Origin: Bacillus horti
GTDB lineage: Bacteria; Bacillota; Bacilli; Caldalkalibacillales; JCM-10596
Direction of reading: 5' to 3'
Length of the DNA: 64,000 bases
NCBI RefSeq assembly: GCF_030813115.1
Contig: NZ_JAUSTY010000007.1
Span: 124,001 to 188,000, forward strand
The translations under genes were made by a program, and so were the position numbers. Positions 49,791 through 58,568 of the stretch are shown here, in pieces (the stretch's first letter is position 1; every line of letters begins with the position of its first letter). The notes below the pieces were generated by a model. That model was not told the DNA's origin. It was given only the letters and a program-made list of their open reading frames with translations, and made no database searches.

Positions 49791-50528
49791 TTATAGTTTA
49801 ATTCTAACGTTACGAATCAGTAGCCACGCTGCAAACGCGGCGATAAGTGAGATCAGAACAGATAACACAGTTGGTAAGAGAATGGTAGAGAATAGATCGG
49901 TTTCCCAAATCCACTGAAATAAGAAAAATGATCCTAGAGCAATAGCGATGAAAATAAATCCTATAACCCATCCATAACGATAATATCCCATTCCAAGCAG
50001 TAAGCCAATAAAATGATAAACAAGGATTGAAGCAAAAAATACAAGGATTGTCGTCACCCAAGATTCACTGTAATTAAGGGCTTCATATAGTGGAGAATTC
50101 ATTCCAGATAGGTCAATATGAACAGACTTAGATGAATCCTCAATCACGGCATCTGCCATCGTCGGGTTCACCAGTTCGGGTACAATGAGATGCTGAAGTA
50201 ACGTTATGACAACGATAATGGCAATCGCTGTTACAGCAGTCAGTAAACTAGCCTTAATACTACTTGTAAAAATTTGTTTTCTTGTATAGCCATATTTCTT
50301 AAATGGTAAAAACACATATGGAATAAAGATTCCAGCAACAAACATAAAAATAGTTGTCGTATAGTACGTAAAAGGTAAAAAGCTACCAATCGACTGATCA
50401 TATCTCCCCGCAAGCCACAGAAAGATAAGATGGGAGATAAGCATTGTCCCAAGGTACCACAATGACCAATTAAATAAATAGCCAAAAACATGTTTTGTTA
50501 AAGGGCGTTGTGTAAAAGTTGGCACCAC
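49791..50528 (-). CDS. ABC transporter permease of ytr-like operon
   Basis: Membrane subunit of 245 residues with six predicted spans. No soluble domain is evident except a loop of about 30 residues around VNPTMADAVIEDSSKS. The GTG start shares one base with the stop of the ATPase gene, and AGAGGAGGAA lies just before. It is the last gene of the gntR-ATPase-permease operon that resembles B. subtilis ytrABC, which responds to cell-wall-active antibiotics. Confidence 0.85.
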   Translation of the reverse strand: MVPTFTQRPLTKHVFGYLFNWSLWYLGTMLISHLIFLWLAGRYDQSIGSFLPFTYYTTTIFMFVAGIFIPYVFLPFKKYGYTRKQIFTSSIKASLLTAVTAIAIIVVITLLQHLIVPELVNPTMADAVIEDSSKSVHIDLSGMNSPLYEALNYSESWVTTILVFFASILVYHFIGLLLGMGYYRYGWVIGFIFIAIALGSFFLFQWIWETDLFSTILLPTVLSVLISLIAAFAAWLLIRNVRIKL

Positions 50529-51400
50529 TATTCCTCCTCTCTATCGTTGTCTGTCAAATGTATAAATAAATCCTGTAGCGAGACGCTACCTATTTCGATG
50601 TCCGCTTCTCTTGCCTCTTGCATTAATTCATCTGAAAGTGAACCAAATACCATGGCTGATTTTGTTGGACCGAGTTGATCTGTATTCAGAACACTTAAGC
50701 CCTGTGTTAAGTGATCAACAGCAGCCGCTTCTCCTGTGAGTGAAAAGCCCTTACTAATAATGTCGTCGTTACTTTCGTGAAGAAGGAGCTTCCCGTGGTC
50801 AATCATAATGATTTCTTCAAATAAGAAATCCATCTCAGAAACTAAATGTGTTGATATAAGAATGGTACGTGGGTGATTCGTGTGGTCATTGAGTAATTCT
50901 TTATAAAATTTAGTTCTAGTAGGTGCGTCCATGCCGAGATACACTTCATCAAAAATCGTGATGGGAGAGCGACTAGCTAGCCCAATGACAGCCTCCACTG
51001 CTGATTGCATTCCTTTTGACATTTTATAGATTTTTTTATTTAACGATAGCTTGAATGTCTTCGTAAGCTGTAAAGCATATTCCTTATCAAAATAGGGGTA
51101 GAAAGCTGCTGCTTCATCTAACAATTTTGATAGCTTGCGAGTTTCATACGATTGATCTTTCGTATAGTGAAAGCTAATCATTGGTGTTAAGGCTTCGTTT
51201 TCAAACAGGGCCTGGTCATTCAACATAATTGAACCAGATGTCGCCTGACGAAACGACGAAATCATTGACAGTAAGCTTGTTTTCCCAGAGCCGTTCCGGC
51301 CTAAGACCCCGTATATTTTCCCCAACTCAAGTGACATTGTAATACCCTGAACACCATAATCGGATCCGTACTTCAAAGTCACATCGTTAAGTTTAAGCAT
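50528..51400 (-). CDS. ABC transporter ATP-binding protein (YtrB-like)
   Basis: ATPase of 290 residues. Walker A is GRNGSGKTS near 35. The signature is degenerate (YKMSKGMQSAVE near 133 instead of LSGGQ). Walker B is ITIFDEVYLGMDAPT near 156, with Val replacing the usual Pro. The switch is ISTHLVSEMD near 190. These variants are typical of the YtrB/EcsA-like branch. ATG 51400 follows GGAGGGG and lies one base after the GntR stop codon. It pairs with the permease at 49791. Confidence 0.9.
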   Translation of the reverse strand: MLKLNDVTLKYGSDYGVQGITMSLELGKIYGVLGRNGSGKTSLLSMISSFRQATSGSIMLNDQALFENEALTPMISFHYTKDQSYETRKLSKLLDEAAAFYPYFDKEYALQLTKTFKLSLNKKIYKMSKGMQSAVEAVIGLASRSPITIFDEVYLGMDAPTRTKFYKELLNDHTNHPRTILISTHLVSEMDFLFEEIIMIDHGKLLLHESNDDIISKGFSLTGEAAAVDHLTQGLSVLNTDQLGPTKSAMVFGSLSDELMQEAREADIEIGSVSLQDLFIHLTDNDREEE

Positions 51401-51401
51401 G

Positions 51402-51776
51402 CTAACCCCTCCTTTCTTTGAGTTGTTTAATTAAAGAGAATAATTCCTCTTCAGATATGCCCAGTTTGTCTGCTTCGAGTAAGACTTGTATAAGGTCATT
51501 TTCAATAAATGCTTGCTTGCGTTTTTTCATCAGTTTCTCTTTCGCTCCAGTGTTTACAAACATTCCAATCCCTCGCTTTTTATATAAAATCTCTTGCTCA
51601 ACTAATTGATTCACACCTTTTGACACTGTAGCATGGTTGATCTTATAGAATTGGACAAGCTGATTTGTTGAAGGAGCTTGCTCCTCCTCTTTAAGATGGC
51701 CATTGACGATTTGATCTTCAATTAATTCACGAACTTGAATAAACAAAGGTTTGCCATTGTCTTTTAGCTGACTCAA
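51402..51776 (-). CDS. GntR-family regulator (YtrA-like)
   Basis: Repressor of 124 residues. The wHTH (about 10-80) contains APSTNQLVQFYKINHATVSK, followed by the short helical YtrA-type tail (IENDLIQVLLEADKLGIS) instead of a ligand domain. The TTG start at 51776 follows AGGTGATAAAA. It heads the leftward operon and should bind the palindrome at 51800-51835. YtrA homologues derepress on exposure to lantibiotics and lipid II binders. Confidence 0.92.
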   Translation of the reverse strand: MSQLKDNGKPLFIQVRELIEDQIVNGHLKEEEQAPSTNQLVQFYKINHATVSKGVNQLVEQEILYKKRGIGMFVNTGAKEKLMKKRKQAFIENDLIQVLLEADKLGISEEELFSLIKQLKERRG

Positions 51777-51799
51777 TTTTTATCACCTCACTCACCATA

Positions 51800-51835
51800 A
51801 TGGTTATACGGTTATATACTTATGTGTATAACCAT
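51800..51835 (-). promoter_or_regulatory. YtrA-type operator
   Basis: ATGGTTATAC (51800-51809), 16 bp, GTATAACCAT (51826-51835): perfect 10-bp inverted repeat, with extra GGTTAT copies at 51810 and 51839. It lies 24 bp upstream of the GntR start and probably overlaps the promoter. The remaining 51840-52047 region shows no further gene. Confidence 0.8.
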
Positions 51836-52065
51836 AAAGGTTATTTGTTTATCTGTCAAGACGAAAGAAATAAAAAATAGCAAGGGTATTACTTAAAAGT
51901 GTCATTGGACTAAGTGAATAAGGAGTTTCTAAGGTAAGCAAGATAAAAAATTGTATCCTTAACCTAAATTGTGTTGTAAAACATGTTTGACATGGAGAAC
52001 AGCTTAGTATACGATTCAACTGTAAAAAGTTTTTTACATAGGACAAGGTGGTGAAGGTTGGATCT

Positions 52066-52287
52066 ATGGAAAATAATATTAAAGAATTTAGAGAAAAGAA
52101 GAGTCTGTCACAGGGAAGACTTGCCGAGCTATGTCAGGTGAGCAGGCAGACGATTAATGCCATAGAGAACAACAAATACGATCCCAGCCTACAGCTGGCT
52201 TTTGATATGGCTCGGCATTTAGAGACAACTATGGAAGAATTGTTTAATCCTGCGTATAAGGATGGAGGAGAGATAGATGATGAATAA
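52066..52287 (+). CDS. XRE-family HTH regulator
   Basis: Small Cro-like regulator of 73 residues with [26 protein letters not shown]. It closely resembles the gene at 22131. ATG 52066 has AAGGTTGG upstream; the frame opens at 52048. Its stop overlaps the downstream membrane-protein start by 11 bp, so the pair is translationally coupled. It probably controls its own operon. Confidence 0.88.
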   Translation: MENNIKEFREKKSLSQGRLAELCQVSRQTINAIENNKYDPSLQLAFDMARHLETTMEELFNPAYKDGGEIDDE

Positions 52288-52675
52288 AAACAAAAAACCT
52301 ATTGTGATGATTACTTTTCTTGTCGCTTGTGTTCTATTAGGGATAACGGTCTATCGATGGATACGTTATGATATCATAGATGGAGGGTCTATCTTTTTTA
52401 GTTTTATTGCTATATCCTATTTCATTAACGCTTTAAATTGGGGTGATCTAGAAGGAGGTAGCGGAAAGGATGATGAGCTTGCCCAGCATATTAAAACCCA
52501 GAGTGCTAGAATAGGCTATTATGTATTAATGGTGCTATCCGCCTTGGTTTTGTTCATCTCAGAGGGCGTTTCTAATCTGAACGATATTCAGAACTACCCC
52601 TTGATCATTGTTGTGGGACTTACCTTTATCGTTTCTCCAATTGTAGAGCTTTTTTATAGTAAAAAATTTAAGTAA
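52277..52675 (+). CDS. Small membrane protein paired with XRE regulator
   Basis: Protein of 132 residues with four predicted spans. A cytoplasmic loop in the middle ([20 protein letters not shown]) is characteristic of the DUF2178-like group found with YgzD-type regulators. ATG 52277 follows GGAGGAG. This is the intact counterpart of the broken gene at 22335-22633. Confidence 0.75.
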   Translation: MMNKNKKPIVMITFLVACVLLGITVYRWIRYDIIDGGSIFFSFIAISYFINALNWGDLEGGSGKDDELAQHIKTQSARIGYYVLMVLSALVLFISEGVSNLNDIQNYPLIIVVGLTFIVSPIVELFYSKKFK

Positions 52676-52731
52676 ACTTCACGATATAATAGAAAAGATC
52701 TATTACTTTTTACGTTTAATGGGGGATGGCT

Positions 52732-53334
52732 ATGTATAAGTTCAGTAGAAGTGTTATGAACGGATTTTTTCATCTTTTAGGGGGAGGATTAAGGGCTTCA
52801 AACAAAACCAGGTTACCAAAACACCATAACGGCTATGTCGTTGTTTGTACTCATAGAACTTGGATCGATGTTGTTGCCTTAGGCATTGCCATGAAGCCTA
52901 CTCCAATTTATTATATGGCTAAGAAAGAACTGTTTCAGACCAAGTTTACAAATTGGTTACTTTCATCCTTACATGCCTTTCCCGTAGATCGAGAAAATCC
53001 AGGACCAAGCACATTAAAAATTCCACAACGTTTACTGAAGTCAGGTAAAGTGGTAGGGATATTCCCTAGTGGAACACGGGCAAGTGAAAATACCGGTTTA
53101 AAAAGAGGAGCCTATGTCATTGCCAAACGGGCAGGTGTTCCTATCGTACCAGCGGTATATAGAGGGCCTACTTCGTTCAAAGAGCTACTAAAAAGAGATA
53201 AAATAAAAGTAAATTTTGGGGACCCGATTGACCTTAGTGATTACGATGCCAAAGAGGATGTTGAAGTAGTGCTCCAGAGGATACAAGCTGCTTTCTCTGA
53301 TCTTGAAAAAGAAATGGAGCTGTCCCAAAATTAG
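52732..53334 (+). CDS. 1-acylglycerol-3-phosphate acyltransferase (PlsC family)
   Basis: Membrane-associated acyltransferase of about 200 residues making phosphatidic acid. Motif I (H-x4-D) is THRTWID near 40, followed by KKELFQTKF, VDRENPGPS and motif III FPSGTRAS near 102, then VPIVPAVYRGP. Ser replaces Glu in motif III, as in B. subtilis YhdO-like members. ATG 52732 is chosen behind GGGGGA; ATG 52726 overlaps that site. It is monocistronic. Confidence 0.9.
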   Translation: MYKFSRSVMNGFFHLLGGGLRASNKTRLPKHHNGYVVVCTHRTWIDVVALGIAMKPTPIYYMAKKELFQTKFTNWLLSSLHAFPVDRENPGPSTLKIPQRLLKSGKVVGIFPSGTRASENTGLKRGAYVIAKRAGVPIVPAVYRGPTSFKELLKRDKIKVNFGDPIDLSDYDAKEDVEVVLQRIQAAFSDLEKEMELSQN

Positions 53335-53409
53335 GTTTCTAAGAGGCAGCTCATTGAAAAAACGATTTGTGAGATAGGGAAGCTTTTATTCATCCAGCCG
53401 TGATAAAAT

Positions 53410-54543
53410 TCAAGGCTTTAGCACGATCTTAATAGCGTTGTCTTCATGCTCATTAAACAGGGTATATGCTTTTTCAGCATCATTTAGTGAAAGCTTGTGA
53501 GTAATAATATCTGTTGGATCAAACTCATTTTTTGTCATCTTCTCGTATAGCATAGGCAGTAGAGGAATAACGGGTGCTTGCCCCATCTTCAGGGTAACAT
53601 TTCTAGTGAAAAAAGCGCCTAAAGGAAACAGATTATAATTCCCACCGTATACCCCTGTAAGTTGGTAGGTTCCAGCTTTTCGTACAGCTTTAGTGGCGAT
53701 TTGTATAGGACCTAAAGTGCCTCCTTGAAGCTTTAGCTTCTGCTCCACGAACTCCAAGGGGGACTTTTTACCGTCCATTCCCACACAATCAATGACCACA
53801 TCAGCACCGCCCTGAGTGATCTCCTTCAAATGCTCTCCCATGTCATCAAACTTTGTAAAGTCGAAGGTCTCGACATGATTGGTTACCTTGGCATGCTCTA
53901 AACGATAATCTACATAATCAACGGCGATCACTCTTTTAGCCCCCAACATCCAAGCAAACTTTTGTGCCATTAGACCAACTGGACCACAGCCTAGGATAAT
54001 GACCGTATCCCCTTCTTTTACCCCTCCGTGAATAACACTCCAGTATGCCGTAGGAATCACATCAGATAAGAGAAGCAAAGATTCATCCTCCAATTCACAT
54101 GAATCAGGGATACGAAATGGGGTGAAGTTGCCAAAAGGAACTCTCAAATACTCAGCCTGACCCCCGGGGTAATTGCCGAACTTCTCAGCATAACCAAAAT
54201 ATCCGCCTGAATCATAGTGTGGATTAGAGTTGTCACATTGGCTAGTTAGATCGTGCTGACAATAATGACAATGACCACATGCTACGTTAAAAGGAATTAC
54301 AACACGGTCTCCTTTTTTAATACTGGTTACCTCTGATCCAACCTCTTCCACGATACCCATAGGTTCGTGACCAATAATATAACCTTTTGGTAAGGGCATA
54401 TTTCCTTGATACAAATGAAGATCAGAGCCACAAATGGTGGTCGAGGTGATTTTTACAATGAGATCGTCTTTCTTTTCTATTTTTGGATCAGGAACCTTTG
54501 ATACACTTACCTGTTTAGGCCCTTGATACGTAACAGCTTTCAT
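53410..54543 (-). CDS. Zinc-dependent alcohol dehydrogenase (formaldehyde-dehydrogenase-like)
   Basis: Medium-chain dehydrogenase of 377 residues. The catalytic-zinc residues lie in TTICGSDLHLY (Cys near 37) and GHEPMGIVEEVG near 59. The structural zinc cluster is CGHCHYCQHDLTSQC near 93. The NAD fold is GCGPVGLMAQKFAWMLGAKR near 180. The open frame continues to 54735 but ATG 54543 has AGGAGGTAAG immediately upstream. The substrate might be a glutathione or bacillithiol adduct, or an alcohol. Confidence 0.92.
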   Translation of the reverse strand: MKAVTYQGPKQVSVSKVPDPKIEKKDDLIVKITSTTICGSDLHLYQGNMPLPKGYIIGHEPMGIVEEVGSEVTSIKKGDRVVIPFNVACGHCHYCQHDLTSQCDNSNPHYDSGGYFGYAEKFGNYPGGQAEYLRVPFGNFTPFRIPDSCELEDESLLLLSDVIPTAYWSVIHGGVKEGDTVIILGCGPVGLMAQKFAWMLGAKRVIAVDYVDYRLEHAKVTNHVETFDFTKFDDMGEHLKEITQGGADVVIDCVGMDGKKSPLEFVEQKLKLQGGTLGPIQIATKAVRKAGTYQLTGVYGGNYNLFPLGAFFTRNVTLKMGQAPVIPLLPMLYEKMTKNEFDPTDIITHKLSLNDAEKAYTLFNEHEDNAIKIVLKP

Positions 54544-54707
54544 CGACTTACCTCCTACTTTCCTTTGGTAATGTTCGCCATAATTTCTTTTATCGTTCCC
54601 CAATGTATCTACTCTATACGGTGGGAAGAATATGCTATAATTTGGAGTATAAGAAGATGGAATACTAGTTACATCTCTTTTGGCAAACGTGAAGGAGGAA
54701 TACATAA

Positions 54708-55529
54708 ATGGGAGTGAAAAATGAATGGACAGCAAGTAGAATTGCGATTAGGCTTGCCATCCTATTTATAGGTGCTGTTGTCATATGGAGGCTGGTTGGC
54801 TTGCTTAACGAAAGCTTCTTTGGGACAGAATATAATCGCATGGAACACTTCATTATGGCTAGTATTACAGTTATATTGAGTCTCCTATTAATTGAAGTGG
54901 TGCGAAGGATGGATCAGGTTTCTTGGAAACAGCTTGGACAAGGCCAGCTTCGTTCGAATGTCTCTTCATTTTTATTTGGTTTTCTTCTATGGGCAATCCC
55001 CGCAGGTATAGGTTTAGCTATTTGTATAGGACTTGGTTGGGTTGAAATAACGGTTCAATCAGACTTTAGTTACATACTCATGAGTATTGTTATTCTATTG
55101 GTTACCGTATTTTTAATAGAAGCTTTACCTGAAGAATTTCTTTTTAGAGGAATCATGTACAAGTATTTAAATGTTCTGTTTCCCCAATGGGCGACAATTC
55201 TGCTACAAGGGCTTATTTTTACCCTATTTGCTTTTTTGATCGGAGCCATGTATTCGTTAGAACAGCTTCAATTCATCCCTTTCTTTGGCTTACTATTAGG
55301 GTGCCTTAGAGCTTTTACAGGCAATGTTTGGGCAGCTATAGGCTTCCATGTTGCTATTATGACGGCGACCCAGATTTTGGGTCCGGGGCATGGCCATTTT
55401 GAGGTTGAAGGTATGTTTACGTTACAATTCATGGCCTTTATTCTTCTTCCTAGTGCCATTGGTGGAATGCTTCTACCCAATATGTATCCAAAGCATAGCT
55501 GGAGTGCAAAAACGTCACTAAAAAGTTAA
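54708..55529 (+). CDS. CPBP-family intramembrane metalloprotease
   Basis: Membrane protein of 273 residues with about eight spans. Motif 1 EALPEEFLFRGIMYK (EExxxR) near 142 is intact, unlike the gene at 5592. The second conserved region is WAAIGFHVAIMTATQ near 207. Such proteins may cut hydrophobic substrates or act in bacteriocin self-immunity. AAGGAGGAAT precedes ATG 54708. It is divergent from the alcohol dehydrogenase, sharing a 164-bp control region. Confidence 0.86.
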   Translation: MGVKNEWTASRIAIRLAILFIGAVVIWRLVGLLNESFFGTEYNRMEHFIMASITVILSLLLIEVVRRMDQVSWKQLGQGQLRSNVSSFLFGFLLWAIPAGIGLAICIGLGWVEITVQSDFSYILMSIVILLVTVFLIEALPEEFLFRGIMYKYLNVLFPQWATILLQGLIFTLFAFLIGAMYSLEQLQFIPFFGLLLGCLRAFTGNVWAAIGFHVAIMTATQILGPGHGHFEVEGMFTLQFMAFILLPSAIGGMLLPNMYPKHSWSAKTSLKS

Positions 55530-55645
55530 ACATGATAGCCTAATCTGTCCTTAAAGCTGGTATAACTAATAGTAGTAAAGTAGATCTCAGCAGAGAACAG
55601 TGTCGTAGACAAATAGAGTAATGATATTCTTGGGAGTTGCTGGAC

Positions 55646-57115
55646 ATGAAAAACATTCTTTCATTGATCGTTGCCGGTACGATCTTAATTGGAATGGTGC
55701 TTTTAGTGAGCTCATTTTCTACATTTATTTTAGAGAATGAGGAGCAATTTAAAACAGAGATAGCGAGTGAAGAGGTAGACGATGAGCTAGATGGCATTGT
55801 CCTCTTAGTGGATGGTAATAAAGCCCTAATAAACGGGACATTAATGAGAATTGATGCCGCCCAGGAAAAGGTTGCTCCTTTTACCGTCAATGGCCAAACG
55901 ATGGTTCCTGTCCAGTTTATAGCAAACCAAATAGGCATACATATTTCATGGAATAATCAAACGGCAGAGATAAGCTTTAATCGAATAGATGAGGAGCAAG
56001 ATAATCAGGTAGCTGTAGCTATGGCTCATTCACCGGAGACTCATACCTCAAGTGAATTTGAAATCATGCACGGTAAACTATTTGTGTCTCTGTCAGAGTT
56101 AAATGAAATTCTAGGGATGCATGTCTATGAAAATGAAGGGATGATAGTCATCTCCGATGAGCAGGTTGAGTTCTCGGAAAAAAGAGTAGATCAGCTTATT
56201 TCCGAATTATCGGTCGGACTCCCTTATAAGGTCTATGAACACGATACCTTTATCAAAGGCTTCGCTTCTATTGAACAAGCTGAAGCCCTAGTTTCAGACC
56301 AGCAGCAGGCGACAACCATATATTTTTACTCTGAAAAAGTTTGGGATCGATTTGATCGCTATAAGGTCGTACAAGAAGTAGGAGATCGAACGGAATTTCT
56401 ACAGCATTTTGAGCAGTATCATGAAGCATTAAGCTTTTCCAAGAGCATGGAGCATAGTAAGATTCTTTTTAGAGATTTTACACTGTGGCAATATGACTAT
56501 GATCCGCATCAAAGCTATGCTTTCATTGAGGACGTACCCTTGATTTTACAATATCCTGAGCTACCAAGAGGCTGTGAGGTTACAAGTTTGGCGATGCTCT
56601 TAAATTTTGCTGGGGTAGGGGTAAACAAGCTAGATTTAGCTCAGGAGATAGGGAGGGACCCTACACCTTTTTCAAGGAAGGACGGGGTTACTACGTTTGG
56701 AAATCCTTATGATGGCTTTGTAGGAGACATGTACTCCTTAAGTACCGCTGGGCTAGGTGCATATCATGGTCCAATTAGAGACTTGGCTGAAGCTTATTTG
56801 CCGGGTCGAATTGTAGACATGACCGGAGCAGCATTTGAAGACATTCTCCAGCCTGTCAGTCAAGGAGTGCCTGTATGGGTCATTGTCACTTCTACATATG
56901 ACTTGGTCCCGGAGAATGAGTGGTATGTTTGGCACACTCCTAGTGGTGATGTGCGAATCACGTACAGAATGCATTCCGTGCTAATTACCGGCTATGATGA
57001 TCAATTTATTTATGTCAATGATCCTTTCGGTATTGAATCAAAGCTTCCGCGTCAGAGCTTTCAACGGGGCTGGGAACAAATTGGGAGTCAGGCTATCACT
57101 TATGTTCCCGAATGA
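55646..57115 (+). CDS. Secreted C39-like peptidase with copper-amine-oxidase-type domain
   Basis: Exported or membrane-anchored protein of 489 residues. An N-terminal hydrophobic segment (about 3-25) is followed by a copper-amine-oxidase-like domain (about 45-115: MVPVQFIANQIGIHISWNN). A linker region leads to the C39/papain-like peptidase module from about 300. Active Cys is in RGCEVTSLAMLLNF near 314, His in YRMHSVLITGYDDQF near 445, and Asp in VNDPFG near 460. ATG 55646 is chosen. It probably processes surface proteins or peptides; the order of domains is unusual. Confidence 0.85.
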   Translation: MKNILSLIVAGTILIGMVLLVSSFSTFILENEEQFKTEIASEEVDDELDGIVLLVDGNKALINGTLMRIDAAQEKVAPFTVNGQTMVPVQFIANQIGIHISWNNQTAEISFNRIDEEQDNQVAVAMAHSPETHTSSEFEIMHGKLFVSLSELNEILGMHVYENEGMIVISDEQVEFSEKRVDQLISELSVGLPYKVYEHDTFIKGFASIEQAEALVSDQQQATTIYFYSEKVWDRFDRYKVVQEVGDRTEFLQHFEQYHEALSFSKSMEHSKILFRDFTLWQYDYDPHQSYAFIEDVPLILQYPELPRGCEVTSLAMLLNFAGVGVNKLDLAQEIGRDPTPFSRKDGVTTFGNPYDGFVGDMYSLSTAGLGAYHGPIRDLAEAYLPGRIVDMTGAAFEDILQPVSQGVPVWVIVTSTYDLVPENEWYVWHTPSGDVRITYRMHSVLITGYDDQFIYVNDPFGIESKLPRQSFQRGWEQIGSQAITYVPE

Positions 57116-57173
57116 GGAGTAATTCCTAAATGAGGGGACGTCACAAGGAAGAAGCATAAAGAAAAATGACAAT

Positions 57174-57215
57174 GGCCATAAAAAGGAGTTTTTTCTTTCT
57201 ACTCCTCTTATGGCC
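57174..57215. terminator. Bidirectional terminator
   Basis: GGCCATAA (57174-57181) / TTATGGCC (57208-57215) with an inner AGGAGT/ACTCCT helix and T-run. It serves both converging genes. Confidence 0.85.
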
Positions 57216-57221
57216 GATGTA

Positions 57222-58475
57222 TTATCCTATCTCATTCACTGATTCTCCACCATCATTCCACAAACGGTATTCATGCACCCTATTATTTTCCAAGTAGTAT
57301 AACGTATAGCTATGAGCTGCTCCATCTTCTCTCCACGACACAAACAACTGGTAACGTAGCTTACCTTCCCTTATCCCTTCTATGTCTACAGAATCAGTAG
57401 CAGGTGTAAAGCCTGTGTCGTATTCATAACTCTCCTCAATTACAGCATCATAACGCCACATTCCCACAACACCGGGGGATTCTAAACCAGGAATGACCTC
57501 TTCATACTGTTCCCCAAACAACTCTAAAATCTCTTCTTGTGTACGCCCAATTCGAGTGTGCTCTAGTACATAATCAACCGTCTCTCTTACTTGATGCTCA
57601 AGACGAAGAAGTCGCTCATCTAGATAATTGTCTGAATCCAGTTTTTTGGCCGCATCAATTGATTCAAGAGCTTTGTCTTTATCCCCAGCCTTTAGTTGAG
57701 CGTCTGCTAGGTAATACCATAAAATCTTGCTTTCAGGCATTTCCTCTACCAGCTCTTCATAATAGCTCACCACATTCGGAAAATATAGAGTTTCCATGTC
57801 AGGAGCACGCACTAATTGTTTCTCACGTAAGCGTAAGAGCTCTACATCAAACACATTCCCTGTATCCTTGATCCAAAGGGCTATTACTTTTCCAGTTTCT
57901 CCATTTGTTTGCCCATTTTGCCCTATATCCTGAATGTCGAGCAGGTTGTACGCTGTTTGGTCAAGCCATTCGATTTGCCCGTCAACCCAGCCGTAAATAT
58001 CTAAGCCACTCCCAGCTGAGGCTCCAATAGTCCAACCAAAGACTAATTCTAAGTACCCGTCTCCATCAAGATCAACCATATCCATATAATCTAAATCATA
58101 GCCTTGACCGGTCTCCTCCCACAGCACGCTCCATTCTCCTTCATACTGTGAGAAAAGGACAGCTTGTAGAGAGCTAGCTTGATCTGCGGTTCGGTATACG
58201 AGAAGTGCTTCTTCTACTCCATCTCCATTCAAATCATCTAATAGAATTGACGCTCTCTCACTTTCTCCGTCTGCTGCAGGTGCTACAAGTTCAGCTCCTT
58301 CAGGTAATAATTCTAAGAGAGTGTCCCTCAATTCATCTCGATCTTCCTGTGTAGGTGCTCCTGGAGTAGCGGGAGGCTGAATCGTTTCCTCGGGTGAAGG
58401 AATAACCCCACATCCTGCAGAGATACCTACCAACAATATGCTACTTAATATAGCCTTTACTACATAGCCTTTCAT
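57222..58475 (-). CDS. Lipoprotein with calcium-loop (FG-GAP-like) repeats
   Basis: Secreted lipoprotein of 417 residues. Lipobox is SAGC near 20-22 followed by a Pro/Thr-rich linker. Calcium-loop-like motifs LDDLNGDGVEEALLVY (near 77) and VDLDGDGYLELVFGW (near 133) resemble integrin-alpha FG-GAP loops. A helical KDKALESIDAAKKLD region near 255 could be a TPR. The C-terminal part, with RIGRTQEEILELFG, is unassigned. It converges on the C39-like gene. Function is unknown; a role in surface signalling or spore/wall assembly is speculation. Confidence 0.8.
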   Translation of the reverse strand: MKGYVVKAILSSILLVGISAGCGVIPSPEETIQPPATPGAPTQEDRDELRDTLLELLPEGAELVAPAADGESERASILLDDLNGDGVEEALLVYRTADQASSLQAVLFSQYEGEWSVLWEETGQGYDLDYMDMVDLDGDGYLELVFGWTIGASAGSGLDIYGWVDGQIEWLDQTAYNLLDIQDIGQNGQTNGETGKVIALWIKDTGNVFDVELLRLREKQLVRAPDMETLYFPNVVSYYEELVEEMPESKILWYYLADAQLKAGDKDKALESIDAAKKLDSDNYLDERLLRLEHQVRETVDYVLEHTRIGRTQEEILELFGEQYEEVIPGLESPGVVGMWRYDAVIEESYEYDTGFTPATDSVDIEGIREGKLRYQLFVSWREDGAAHSYTLYYLENNRVHEYRLWNDGGESVNEIG

Positions 58476-58568
58476 TTTTGATCTTCCTTTCCTTGTTGTC
58501 TACACTTAGTATAAGGGGCAGACCTATGAAAAAGCGTTACAACAAAGTTAAAAATAGTTACGAAAAAG

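Noticed and set aside
54523-54717. Plus-strand frame in the divergent promoter region
   Set aside because: It covers the dehydrogenase start and the control region and lacks initiation signals.
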